This document shows, piece after piece, positions 9,601 through 20,150 of a stretch of DNA of 64,000 bases. Source of the stretch: Closterium sp. NIES-65. Taxonomy: Eukaryota; Streptophyta; Zygnematophyceae; Desmidiales; Closteriaceae. Positions within the stretch are counted from its first letter, which is position 1. Each line of letters starts with the position of its first letter. Where the stretch lies: NCBI GenBank assembly GCA_948144175.1, contig CANXME010002160.1, positions 310,001 to 374,000 of the forward strand, in the 5' to 3' direction. The position numbers and the translations under genes are program-made. Under the pieces are notes generated by a model. The model worked only from the letters and a program-made list of their open reading frames with translations, was not told the origin of the DNA and made no database searches.

Positions 9601-12600
9601 TCAAGAGGAGAGCAAGTGAGGCAAGACAGGCACAAGACCCAACTGCGTGCAGCAACGCTGATGATCACAAGGCGCAAGTGCCTTGGTGAAGACATCAGCA
9701 GTGTTGGCCTCAGAGGCCACGTACGCAAGTCGCAGCTGTCCACGCTGCTGTAGCTCACGAGCAAGAAAGTAGCGAAGAGCAATGTGCTTCGTTCTGTGCT
9801 CCAGTCGCTGCTCTCGACACAAGGCCAGCATGGCCTTGTTGTCTACGTACAGGACTGGAGGAGAACGAGGCTGCTCTCCAAGGTCGGTCAGCAGGTAGGT
9901 GAGCCAGCGTAACTCCTGTGCAGCCATAGCCCCAGCGTAGATCTCAGCCTCACAACTGGAGCCGAGAACAGAAGACGAGCGGGTAGCCCGCCACGAGACA
10001 GAGCCGGAACCAAGGCTGAAGGTGTAACCCTGTGACGACCGCTGCGTAGCCTGGTTGTCAGCCCAAGAAGCGTCTGCGTGCCCAGTGAGGACCACTGGAC
10101 TGCGCCCTCCAAGCACTAGCCCCATGCCCGACGTACTGCACAAGTAGCGCAACACCCTCTTCGCTGCAGCCATGTGCTCTGGTCGGTGTCTCCCAGGAGC
10201 AACAAAGCGTGCGAGAATGCTAAGAGGGTATGCGAGGTCAGGTCGTGTGCAGGTCATCAGGTACATGAGGCAGCCAACAAGCTCTGCAAACGGGCCACTC
10301 GACTCTACGGACTCATCCGAAGGCAGAGCTGAGAGCGAGTGGCGAGTAGGCAGAGGAGTGGCCTGAGGCGAGGAGTACGTGAAGCCGAAGCGCTGAAGGA
10401 CCTGCTGCACCATGTGTGACTGAGTCAGGGTAATGGTGCGGCGTGCTCTGTCCCGGGTGATCTGCAAGCCAAGGTAGCTGCGCAGTTCACCCAGGTCAGT
10501 GCACGTGTGTCTCTTCTGCAGCTCGGACTTCACGTAGGCGAGTCCAGCAGTGTCAGCTGTGGCAAAGACCAAGTCGTCGACGTACACGAGGATGTAGAAC
10601 GGCGGCAGAGAGGTGTCGGTGCGCAGAAACAGCGACGGGTCGGCAGTGGAAGGAGCAAACCCAAGTGCCGCGAGCGTAGTCCTCAGTGTGTCGTGCCACT
10701 CACGTGGCGCCTGGCGGAGACCGTAGACTGGACGCCGGAGACTCCACTGGGTACCAGGAGGGAAAGACCCAGTGAAGCCAGGTGGGCGACGCAGCCAGAT
10801 CTCCTCGTGCAGGCTGCCCTGCAAGAAAGCTGTGCTGAAGTCGAGAGAGTGCAGCTCGTAGTCACGGTGAGCAGCAACGTGTAGCAGAACCCGAAGAGTG
10901 GTCATCTTCGGGGTGGGGGAGAAGGTCTGAAAGTAGTCAACCCCCTGCCGCTGACTGAAGCCACGAGCCACGTAACGCGCCTTGAAGACAGGCGGAGAAC
11001 CCGGCGGCCGCTTCACCCTGAAAATCCACATGCCACTGACGATGTTTGCCCCAGGAGGGGGAACAGCGTCAACATAGGTGCCTGTGGACTTCCAGGAAGC
11101 CATCTCTGCATCCATAGCTGCCTGCCACTGAGAGGAGTAGGGACCCTCTATCGCCTCCGCGTAAGAGCGCGGAGTCGGGATGTCTGGTGCATCCGGGTCT
11201 CCCTCAGGGGCTAGCAGTACAGACGCGAGACGAGGTGAAGCGGCGGCCAGACACTGGAACTCCTCCTGCCTGTCCTCAAGGACGTCCGTGCCAAGGGCAC
11301 ACTCACCCCCGACGGACGGAGGACAGGCGGACTCAGACTCAGTGACAAGACGAGCAGCGTAGTCTAGACGACAGCGCGCAGCAAAGTCGACAAGCTCAGT
11401 GACAAGGGCAGACGCAGCAGACGACTCGAAGGAGGGGTCAGTGACAGCAGTAGCCAGGAGACGCGTGACAGTAGGACTGGCAGCACGAAGAGCGTCCGAC
11501 TCCGGGTCGGCAAGAGCAGGAAGAGAGGAAGCAGGAGGAGAAGGCAAAGGGGCACGCAGAGGAGCAGTGGACGGACGCAGTGACATCCGGTGCGTGCCAG
11601 GGACAGGAGGAGGACGCTGACGCGACCCGCGACCACTAGCGCGCTCAGTACGAACAGGCGACACAGGACGAGACGCAGGCTCACGACGCTCAGTAAGACC
11701 TCCAGTCGGACCAGCGTAGGGAGAAGGAGCAGGCAAAGGGGAGGCAGGCTGTAGCTGTGGCTGTGACCGGACAGGCTGCGGACCCTCTAAGGGAGGAGGA
11801 GGAGGTGTAAGACCAAGAACCTGCTGTAGGAGCGGAACGAAGTACGATCGGGGCCGCGCGGCGACGCTAGAAACAGCAGGAACAGCACCAGCAGCCCCGG
11901 CAGGAGCACCCACTCCAGCAGCACCTCCAGCAGCACCACCAGAAGCTCCAGAACCTCCAGCCGCAGCACCAGGAGCACTGTCAGTCGGGCCGCCAACGGC
12001 AGGCTCAGCGCCAACACCCTCAGCAGGACCAGCTCCAGGAGAACTCTCAGACTCAGCAGCTCCAGCACCCACAGTACGAGCACCGGCGGGGCGCGCAGCA
12101 GCAGTGCCCTCTGCAGCCGAAGAACCACCAGCACCAGCAGCACGCCTCCAGCGCCCGGCAAACCACTCACGCAGCTCCTGTGGGGAGAGTGGCTCCCGGC
12201 GAGACGAAGCACCCCCAGGCACAGCACCCCCGGGCTCAGCACCCCTAGACACAGCACCTCCAGGCACGGCACCCCCAGGCACAGCACCCCCAGGCTCAGC
12301 ACCCCCAGGCTCAGCACCCCCAGACTCGGCACCTCCAGGCTCAGCACCCCCAGACTCCGCACCCCCAGGCTCAGCTCCCGCAGCAGCACCAGAGTCACCA
12401 GTGACCTCGACAGGCTCGACCGCGTCTACCTGGGACACACCTGAAGGGGCAGGACCCTGAGGGGGGAGGGGGACTACCGGGGGGGGACCTGGTACCAAGA
12501 AGAGCGGGGGTGGGGGGAGGGACGGAGTGCGGTAGGGGAAGAGGCGGTAGTAGGGCACCGACTCGTCGAACGTGACGTCCTGGGAGGACAGAACACGTCG

Positions 12601-14386
12601 AGAGGTGGGGTGGTAAAACTGCCACCCAGGGGCGTCGGGGGGGAACCCCAGGAAGACGCAGGGAGAAGCACGAGGGGACAGCTTGTCCGCAGACAGGTCG
12701 CGAACAAACGCCCGAGATCCCCAGACCCGGAACGCCGACGCATCGCCAACCTTCCCCGTCCACAGCAGGGCTGGGGAGGTCTCCGGTCGAGAGACCCTGG
12801 GGTGGAGGTTGATCTGGTGCGCAGCGTACCTGACCGCAAACGGCCACAGAAAATGGGGAGCAGCCGCATGCATCATGGACGTATGAGCGACGTTCATGAC
12901 CATGCCAATGCGGCGCTCAGCAATCCCATTTTGCTGCGGTGAGTCCGGAAGCGTGAAGGTCTGACGGATGCCTCGCACACGACAGTAGGCACTCAGGAGG
13001 CCGGAGGAGAACTCTCCACCTCTGTCCGAGTGAAGACGCAAAACAGGGAAGTCAGAGCCAAAGCTCCTCCGAAGCTGGAGACGAGCTGCGCGGATCCAGT
13101 CGATCAGCACCTCAGTGACCTCACCCTTGCTGCGCAAGGGGAAGACTGTGGTGTAACGCGAGTAGTCGTCAACCACCAGCAGGAAGTAGCGCTCCTGACC
13201 CTGTCCACGGACGCGGGCTGGGCCCCACACGTCCATGTGAAGCGTCTGCAACGGGGCCTCTGTGGGAGGAAACTGGGAGGAGTGAGGGGCAGCACGCTGG
13301 CGCCCCTCGACACAGGGGACACAGGTGGGGCCAGGGCCCGGAGGAAGGGGAGGGAGAGACCGGGGAAGACCAGACACAAGGACTCGCGAGGCCATGCCTC
13401 TGAGCCGAAGCAGGGAGGGGTGGCCAAGGCGGTGGTGCCAGAGGAGGGTCTCGTGAGACAGACGACGACACGAGCAGGGGGCAGACTCAGGACCAGACCT
13501 GGACGCTGCAGCAAACACCTGACCAGACGAAGGGACCCTACCAGACTCAGCACCTGGAGGAGAAGCAGTGGTCAGTGTGTACAGGCTCGACCCTGGCCGA
13601 CGTGTAAACGTAGCCAGGTGGCGACCTGTATCCTCCTCCGTGCAGTGGGTCACCCGCTGACGAGCAGGGGTGAACTGGTGGACACCCGCATCCTGGAGGT
13701 CAGCACCACTCACCAAGTTCGTCGAGAACGAGGGGAGGTAGAGACCAGTCAGGGTGCCAGAGGGGGCCGCCGGACACGGGAGGACAGTGGAGAAGCGAGC
13801 CAGGACCGGCCCCCCAGAGGGGTCAGCCAGGGACACTGCAACCGGCCGACTCAGCGGCGTGAGAGTGGTGCGGTCCCTAAAGAAGGAGCGAGACGCTCCA
13901 GAGTCAAGGGTGAAGGTGTGAGAGGCCGAAGCCGACACAGTACCTGAGAGGGCAGACTCACCAGCACCTGAGAGCACAGACGCACTGGCACCTAGAGCAG
14001 CAGCCTCACTAGTACCTGACGCGGCAGTACCAATGCCCGGGTCGGGCGGGAAACACCGGTAACAGTCATCCTCATCACTACCAGTCACAGCATACATAGC
14101 AGAGAGAATAGCATCAAAGTCAAGATCATAAATAGCTACTCCAGCCCTAGACAGCTCTCCCCAGCGGGGGATCTCAGCGGCCTCCGGAAACTGCTGACGC
14201 CAGGCGTCGGTCAGGCGGCCAAAGCAGCGACGGGCTGTGTGGGCGCCTCCACACCTCTCCACCGCACGGTCACCGGTGCGAAGAACGTAGGGGCAGGGAC
14301 CAAGAGCACCACCGCGCTGACGCTGCAAGTACCACTCACGGAGCTGCTGAGGGCCGGGGACGGTGCGAGAGCGCTGCTGCTGCTGC

Positions 14387-14427
<41 letters not shown>

Positions 14428-15501
14428 CTGACCACCCCCAGAGCTGCTCCGCTGGGACGAGCCACTCCGACCCCCGCCTCCACCACCACCCCCGCCTCCA
14501 CCGCCACCCCCGTCTCCACCGCCACCTCCCCCACCAGGACCGTCGCTCCCACCGCTCCCACCGCCTCCTCCGCTACCACCTCCGCCGCCACCTCCGCCTC
14601 CACCGCCGCCACTAGTACCTCCACTCCCGCCACCACCTCCACCGCCACCCCCACTCCCCCCGCCACCCCCACCTCCTCCGCCACTGCCTCCTCTAGATCC
14701 ACCCGCTCCCTTGCCCCCCTTGCCCTTGCCAGAGCGGCGTCTGCCGCTGGGGGCAGACGCCGCACCGACCGACTCAAAACCAGCGAGGTCGGCCGTAGCA
14801 GCAGAGGCGACAGAGGGCAGCAGGGGGGAAGGAGAACACCCCTCAAAGATGGGGGTGCGAGGGTCACCCCTAGAGGCCCCTACAGCGACTATACTCTTCT
14901 CAGCCGCTAGCAGGGACTCCTCAAGGAGGTCGACAGTGAGGGTGGTGGGACAGACAGAGAGAAACTGGTCCCTAACGACACGAAGGGACTCAGGAAGACG
15001 GGTGACGAGAAAGTAGAGAGTGATATACATGGGAGGAGGGTTTGCGGCGCGGAACTCAGCAGGAAGGGCAGCGCGGTAGCGAGCGTCACTAGCGCGGAGG
15101 TGGGTAACGAGGTCAGCGACAGTGGGAAAGGAAGCGAGGTCAGGGAAGAGAAACGGTAGCATGAGGCGGCTAAGGGTAGCGGAGGAAGGGGAGGAGTAGC
15201 GTGCAACTACAGCGTCGTACAAGGCCTGAGCGGTCTTGCACTGACTAAAGTGGGCACGCTCAGAGGAAGGGAGGTGGCGACGCACAGCAAGACGTGCAGC
15301 AGCATCGCGGGTCGCCCACTTGGAGCGAACGGCAGAGTCAGCATCAGCAGGCGGGGCAGGGACAGCTCCAGAGACAAAGTCAAAGAGAGAGACCTCATCT
15401 ATCGCATCACACAGTAAGTACAGCTGCAGGTCTTCAATCCAGACGGCAAAGTCAATGGCCCTCCCCTCAGCGTCAAAAGTAAGAACATTGGGGGTGGCCA
15501 T
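9601..15501 (-). CDS. Intact copia Gag-Pol polyprotein (element F)
   Basis: About 1966 residues, ending in TGA. I chose ATG 15501 because MATP.VL.FDAEGRAIDF is the start shared by the sister copies; an in-frame ATG 21 bases upstream is possible. Approximate order: capsid-like gag 1-260; Gly-rich tract 270-350; poly-Gln; PQQLREWY; a zinc motif C-x13-C-x3-H-x4-C at 400-425; protease DSGAS at about 535. Then integrase zinc site HHRLGH..CVPC at about 690-735, and catalytic D (HMDVWGP), D (HSDRGGEF) and E (NGIAERRIG) at about 755, 828 and 860. Next are a long Gly/Ala/Glu/Pro linker with LSPQELREWFA, RT with YVDDLVFA at about 1638, and RNase H (HADASWAD, CEAEIYAG, VDNKAML). No frameshift separates gag from pol, so the Gag:Pol ratio must be set some other way. 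Confidence 0.95.
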
Positions 15502-16684
15502 GGCAGCAGCTGAAAGTCTCACCGGGCTGGAAGAGTCGGGTAGGTCAGCAGCAGAGGAACACAGCTCAGGGACAGCAGCACGGCTCCTCAGGTGGCTCGC
15601 GTGGCTCAGGCGGCTCGGGCGGCTCGGGCGGCTCGGGCGGCTCGGGCGGCTCGGGCGTCTCGCGCGGCTCGGGTGGCGTAGGGGCTCACGGGCGGCGCGG
15701 GCTGCTGGGGCTGCTCACGTGCAGCACGGCGGGCTGCAGCAGGGCCGGTGGTGGGCTGTAGCAGGGCCGGTGGCGGGCTGTAGCAGGGCCGGCGGCGGGC
15801 TGTAGCAGGGCCGGCGGCGGGCTGTAGCAGGGGCCGGTGGCGGCTGTAGCAGGGCCGGTGGTGGGCTGTAGCAGGGCCGGTGGCGGGCTGTAGCAGGGGC
15901 CGGTGGCGGCTGTAGCAGGGCCGGTGGCGGGCTGTAGCAGGGCCGGCGGCGGGCTGTAGTAGGGGCCGGTGGCGGCTGTAGCAGGGCCGGTGGCGGGCTG
16001 TAGCAGGGGCCGGTGCGGGCTGTAGTGGGGCCGACGAGGGGCCGAAGTGGGGCCTAGGCGGGCCGGCGGGCTGTAGGCGGGGCCGACGCGGCGGGCTGTA
16101 GCAGGGGCCGGTGGCGGGCCTAAGCGGGGCCAGCGCGGGGCCGACAGGGCGTAGGTGGGGCCGGCGCGGGGCCGAAGAGGGGCCTAAGCGGGGCCGACGG
16201 AGCCTACGCGGGGCCGACACGGGGCCGAGACGGGGCCTGGGCGGGGCCTACGCGGGGCCGACGAGGGGTACGCGGGGTCGACGAGGGGTACGCGGGGCCT
16301 ACGCGGGGCCGACGAGGGGTACGCGGGGCCTACGCGGGGCCTACGTGGGGCCGACGAGGGGTACGCGGGGCCTACGCGGGGCCGACGAGGGGTACGCGGG
16401 GCCGACGAGGGGTACGCGGGGCCGACGAGGGGTACGTGGGGCCTACGCGGGGCCGACGAGGGGTACGCGGGGCCGACGAGGGGCCTAAGCAGGGGCCGAC
16501 GAGGGGCCTAAGCGGGGCCGACGAGGGGCCTAAGCGGGGCCGATGAGGGGCCTAAGCGGGGCCGACGAGGGGCCTAAGCGGGGGCCGACGAGGGGCCTAA
16601 GCGGGAGCACGACGGAAGGGGCGACTCGGAGGGTCGCTAAAAAAAATTGCGCGCCTCGGGGCGCGCTTCGGTGGGCCCTAGGAA
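15502..16684 (-). repeat. GC-rich tandem-repeat leader (element F)
   Basis: About 1.2 kb between the hairpin region and gag. Near gag there is a CGGCTCGGG array (about 15600-15665), then GGGCCGGTGGCGGGCTGTAGCAG units of about 23 bp (15720-16040). Next come an 18-bp GGGGTACGCGGGGCCTACGC-type array (16255-16475) and a 22-bp GACGAGGGGCCTAAGCGGGG array (16475-16610). Reading frames across it are compositional and not supported as proteins. Confidence 0.85.
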
Positions 16685-16704
16685 CAGGCCCTAGGAAGGG
16701 ACCT
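16618..16704 (-). promoter_or_regulatory. Conserved stem-loops after the PBS (element F)
   Basis: Three inverted repeats: CAGGCCC/GGGACCTG (16685-16705, one bulge), GCGCGCC/GGCGCGC (16649-16666) and GCGAC/GTCGC (16621-16637), with an A/T run between the last two. The same three, with paired base changes, stand at the same place in I and K. Likely an RNA packaging or dimerisation signal; that role is an inference. Confidence 0.6.
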
Positions 16705-16716
16705 GCTCTGATTCCA
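16705..16716 (-). promoter_or_regulatory. Primer binding site (element F)
   Basis: On the minus strand TGGAATCAGAGC directly follows the 5' LTR. It differs by one base from TGGTATCAGAGC, the usual plant copia site matching the 3' end of initiator tRNA-Met. Confidence 0.8.
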
Positions 16717-16848
16717 TGAGAAAGTACGAACGAGAAGTGAAATGACTATGAACGAAGTGAGTACAAATAGGAAACCCTAATTGGGTTGTACCCCCTATGG
16801 GATACCCCACTATAGCCTACAGAAACAAGTAAGCTATAAGTTCTGACA
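16717..16848 (-). repeat. 5' LTR of element F
   Basis: 132 bp, identical by eye to 9272-9403. It is the expected source of the element's promoter; no classical TATA box is obvious apart from GCTATAGTGGGG. Confidence 0.95.
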
Positions 16849-19064
16849 GGGCGGCGCGCTGTCGCCCCTCGACGCAGGGGACGCAGGTAGGGCCAGGCCC
16901 CGGAGGAAGGGGAGGGAGAGACTGAGGAAGACCAGAGACAAGGACACGGGAGGCCATGCCTTGGAGACGAGGCAAGGAGGGGTGACCAAGGCGGTGGTGC
17001 CAAAGGAGAGTCTGGTGGGACAGCAGACGACACAAGCAGGGGGCAGACTTAGGACCAGACCTGGACGCCGCAGCAAACACCTAACTCAACGTAGCTACCT
17101 GGGCAGACTCGGCAGTAGGAGGAGACTCAGGAGTAGAGGTGTACAGGCTCGACCCTGGCCGACGGGTGAACGTGGCCAAGTGTCGGCCTGTCCGAGCACA
17201 CTTGCAGTGGGTCACTCGCTGACTCGCAGGAGTGAACTGGTCAACCCCTCGATCCTGTAGGTCCGCTCCACTCACCAAGTTCGTAGAGAACGAGGAGAGG
17301 TAGAGACCTGACAGGGTGCCAGAGGGGGCTGCAGGGCACGGAAGGATAGTGGAGAAGCTGGCAAGGACAGGACCCCCAGAGGGGTCTGCTAGGGAGACTG
17401 CAACCGGCCGACTAAGCGGCGTAAGAGTGGTGCGGTCTCGAAAGAAGGAGCGGGACGCACCCGAGTCTAGGGTGAAGGTGTGGAAGGCCTGAGCCGACGT
17501 AGTACCTGAGAGAGCCGACTCACCAGCACCTGGGGCGGCAGACGCACTGGCACTTGGGGCAGCAGACGCACTAGCACCTAGAGCAGCAGTCTCACCAGCA
17601 CCTAGCGCAGCAGCCTCAATGCCCGGGTCAGGCGGTACACACAGGTAACACGCACCCTCAACACTATCAGCAACAGCATACATTGCAGCAAGAATAGCAT
17701 CAAAGTCAAGATCAAAGATAGCAACCCCGGCCTTAGCCAGATTTCCCCAGCGAGGGATCTCTGACGCCTCAGGCAACTGGCAACGCCACGCGTCCGTCAG
17801 TCGACCAAAGCAGCGCTGGGTGGAGTGCGGACCCCCACACTGCTCACTAGTGCGGTCGCCGGTACGGAGAACGTAAGAGCAGGGACCAAAACCCCCACCG
17901 CGCTGGCGTGCAGTGTACCACTCACGAAGCTGCTGAGGGGACAGGGTCACACCACTCCGTTGCTGCTGCTGGCGCTGACCACCATCGGCGCCACTCCTCG
18001 ACGTAGAGTCGCGACTCGCTCCACCACCGCCGCCTCCGCCGCCGCCGCCGCCTCCGCCGCCACCGCCGCCTCCTCCACCTCCGCCTCCTCCACTACCTCC
18101 GCCGCTTCCGCTACCTCCGCCGCCTCCGCTCCCTCCTCCACCTCCACCGCCTCCGCCGCCTCCACTGCTGCCGCCGCCGCCGCCACCCCCAGCACCACTC
18201 CCACCACCAACCCCACTCCCTCCACCGCCTCCACCACCACCTCCACCGCCCCCTCCACCTCCTCCAGTGCCCTTGCCCCCCTTGCCCTTGCCGGTGCGGC
18301 GTCTCCCGCTCGGGGCAGACGCAGCGCCGACCGACTCGAAACCAACAAGGTCAGCCGTAGCAGCAGAGGCAACAGAGGGCAAGAGGGGGGAGGGAGAACA
18401 CACCTCAAAGATGGGGGTGCGAGGGTCACCACGAGAGGCTCCTACAGCAACTATGCTCTTCTCCGCTGCTAGGAGGGCCTTCTCGAGGAGGTCAACGGTG
18501 AGGGTGGTGGGGCAAACTGAGAGGAAGTGGTCCCTGACTACACGGAGAGAGTCAGGGAGACGGGTGACTATGTAGTAGAGGGTGATGTACATGGGGGGGG
18601 GGGTCTTGGCACAGAACTCAGCAGGAAGCGCAGCGCGGTAGCGAGTGTCACAAGTGCGGAGGTGCGTAATGAGGTCAGCAACAGTGGGAAAGGCAACAAG
18701 GTCAATGAAGAGGTACAATAGCATGAGGCGGCTCAGTGCAGCAGTGGCAGGGGAAGAGTAGCATGCAACTACAGCTTCGTACAAGGTCTGAGCACTCTTG
18801 TACTGGCTAAAGTGTGCACGCTCAGTGGTCGGTAAGTGGCGGCGCACAGTAAGGCGAGCAGCAGCGTCACGTGTGGCCCACTGTGAGCGAACAGTGGCGT
18901 CAGCATCAGCAGCAAGGGCAGGGGAGGCACCAGAAGTGAGGTCAAACAGGGAGAGGCCGTCTGCCCTATCGCACTGCAGGAAAAGCTGCAGATCATCTAC
19001 CCAGACCTCAAAAGTCCACTGCCCGACCCTCAGCGTCAAAGGTGAGAACGCTAGGGGAAGCCAT
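16849..19064 (-). pseudogene. Copia gag-protease-pre-integrase (element C, broken)
   Basis: The gag ATG is at 19064 (MASPSVL). One extra A near 19015 shifts the frame a few codons later; the gag body then reads open in the frame that enters from the leader repeats. Visible parts are capsid-like gag, a Gly-rich tract (18000-18280), LSPQQLREWYTARQRGG, the C-x13-C-x3-H-x4-C zinc motif near 17870, protease LDSGASRSFF near 17450, and the zinc site HHRLGHPS..CVPC near 16990-16870. An amber codon at 17081-17083 replaces a conserved Gln. Confidence 0.85.
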
Positions 19065-19339
19065 AACAGCAGGAGGCAGGGCAGTGCAGTGGCAGAGACT
19101 GTGCTCTTACCAGGTAGGTGGAGCAATCGGGCTGCTCGGCGGCTCGGCTGTCGGGCGACTCGGCTGTAGGGCGGCTCGGCTGCTGGGCGGCTCGGCTGCT
19201 GGGTGACTCGGCTGCTGGTGCAGGGCGGCTCGGCTGTCGGGCGGCTCGGCTGCTGGGCGGCTCGGCTGCTGGGCGGCTCGGCTGCACGGTGCTGGGCGGC
19301 TCGGCTGTCGGGCGGCTCGGGAGGCCCCACGGGTAGCAT
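16849..19339 (-). mobile_element. Element C, 5' half
   Basis: Continuation of element C after F. It reads (minus strand) leader repeats from about 19339, gag, protease and the pre-integrase zinc site up to the F insertion. The 5' LTR, PBS and most of the leader are missing: the leader stops head-to-head against the start of plus-strand element E at about 19340. Confidence 0.85.
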
Positions 19340-19353
19340 GAGGCAGGGCAGTC
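19065..19353. repeat. GCCGAGCCGCC repeat leader and C/E head-to-head junction
   Basis: GCCGAGCCGCCCAGCAGCC-type repeats (seen here as the complement) belong to the leader of C. The same repeat precedes gag in I and K. They run up to about 19335, after which plus-strand gag of E starts with ATG 19354. No LTR or PBS of either element is present, so both 5' ends were lost at this join. Confidence 0.7.
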
Positions 19354-20150
19354 ATGGCTACCCCTAGTGTCCTCGCTTTTGACGCTGAGGGTCGGGCCAT
19401 TGACTTTGACGTCTGGGTAGATGACCTACAGCTTTTCCTACAGTGCGATAGGGCAGACGGTCTCTCCCTCTTTGACCTCACCTCTGGTGCCTCTCCTGCC
19501 CCTTCTGCTGATGCTGACGCCACTGTTCGCTCACAGTGGGCCACACGCGATGCTGCTGCACGTCTTGCTGTGCGTCGCCACCTGCCTACCTCTGAGCGTG
19601 CGCACTTTAGTTAGTACAAGAGTGCTCAGACCTTGTACAACACTGTAGTTGCACGCTACTCCTCCCCTGCCACTGCTGCACTGAGCCGCCTCATGCTACC
19701 GTACCTCTTCCCTGACCTTGCTGCCTTTCCCACAGTCGCTGACCTCATTACGCACCTCCGCACTAGTGACACTCGCTACCGCGCTGCGCTTCCTGCTGAG
19801 TTATGCGCCAAGAAACCCCCCCCCCATGTACATCACCCTCTACTACATAGTCACCCGGCTCCCTGACTCCCTTCGCGTAGTCAGGGACCACTTCCTCTCT
19901 GTTTGCCCCACCACTCTCACCGTTGACCTCCTCGAGAAGGCCCTCCTAGCAGCAGAGAAGAGCATAGTAGCTGTAGGAGCCTCTCGTGGTGACCCTCGCA
20001 CCCCCATCTTTGAGGGGTGTTCCCCTCCCCCCTTTTGCCCTCTGTTGCCTCTGCTGCTGCGGCCGAACTTGTTGGGCTTGAGTCGATCGGTGCGGCGTCT
20101 ACCCCTAGCGGGAGACGCCGCCCTGGCAAGGGCAAGGGGGGCAGAGGCGC
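19354..20150 (+). pseudogene. Copia gag (element E, broken)
   Basis: Starts MATPSVLAFDAEGRAIDFDVW and covers the capsid-like part through GASRGDPRTPIFEG to the basic GRRRPGKGKGG stretch. An amber codon at 19612-19614 replaces the Gln of HFSQYKS. A length change in the C run near 19820 and another at about 20025 shift the frame. Confidence 0.85.

Larger units (their letters stand above)
9272..16848 (-). mobile_element. Element F: complete intact Ty1/copia retrotransposon
   Basis: 7577 bp on the minus strand. The two 132-bp LTRs are identical by eye. It has a primer binding site, a repeat-rich leader, a single unbroken gag-pol frame, a polypurine tract and a 5-bp TSD (GGGCG at 9267-9271 and 16849-16853). 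It lies inside the integrase gene of element C. Identical LTRs and a frame of nearly 2000 codons make it the youngest and most likely active copy in the window. Confidence 0.95.

Noticed and set aside
11364-12398. Leu-rich and Gly-rich frames overlapping the polyproteins on other frames
   Set aside because: They mirror the GC-rich, repeat-rich coding of gag-pol, and positions follow the real frame in every copy.
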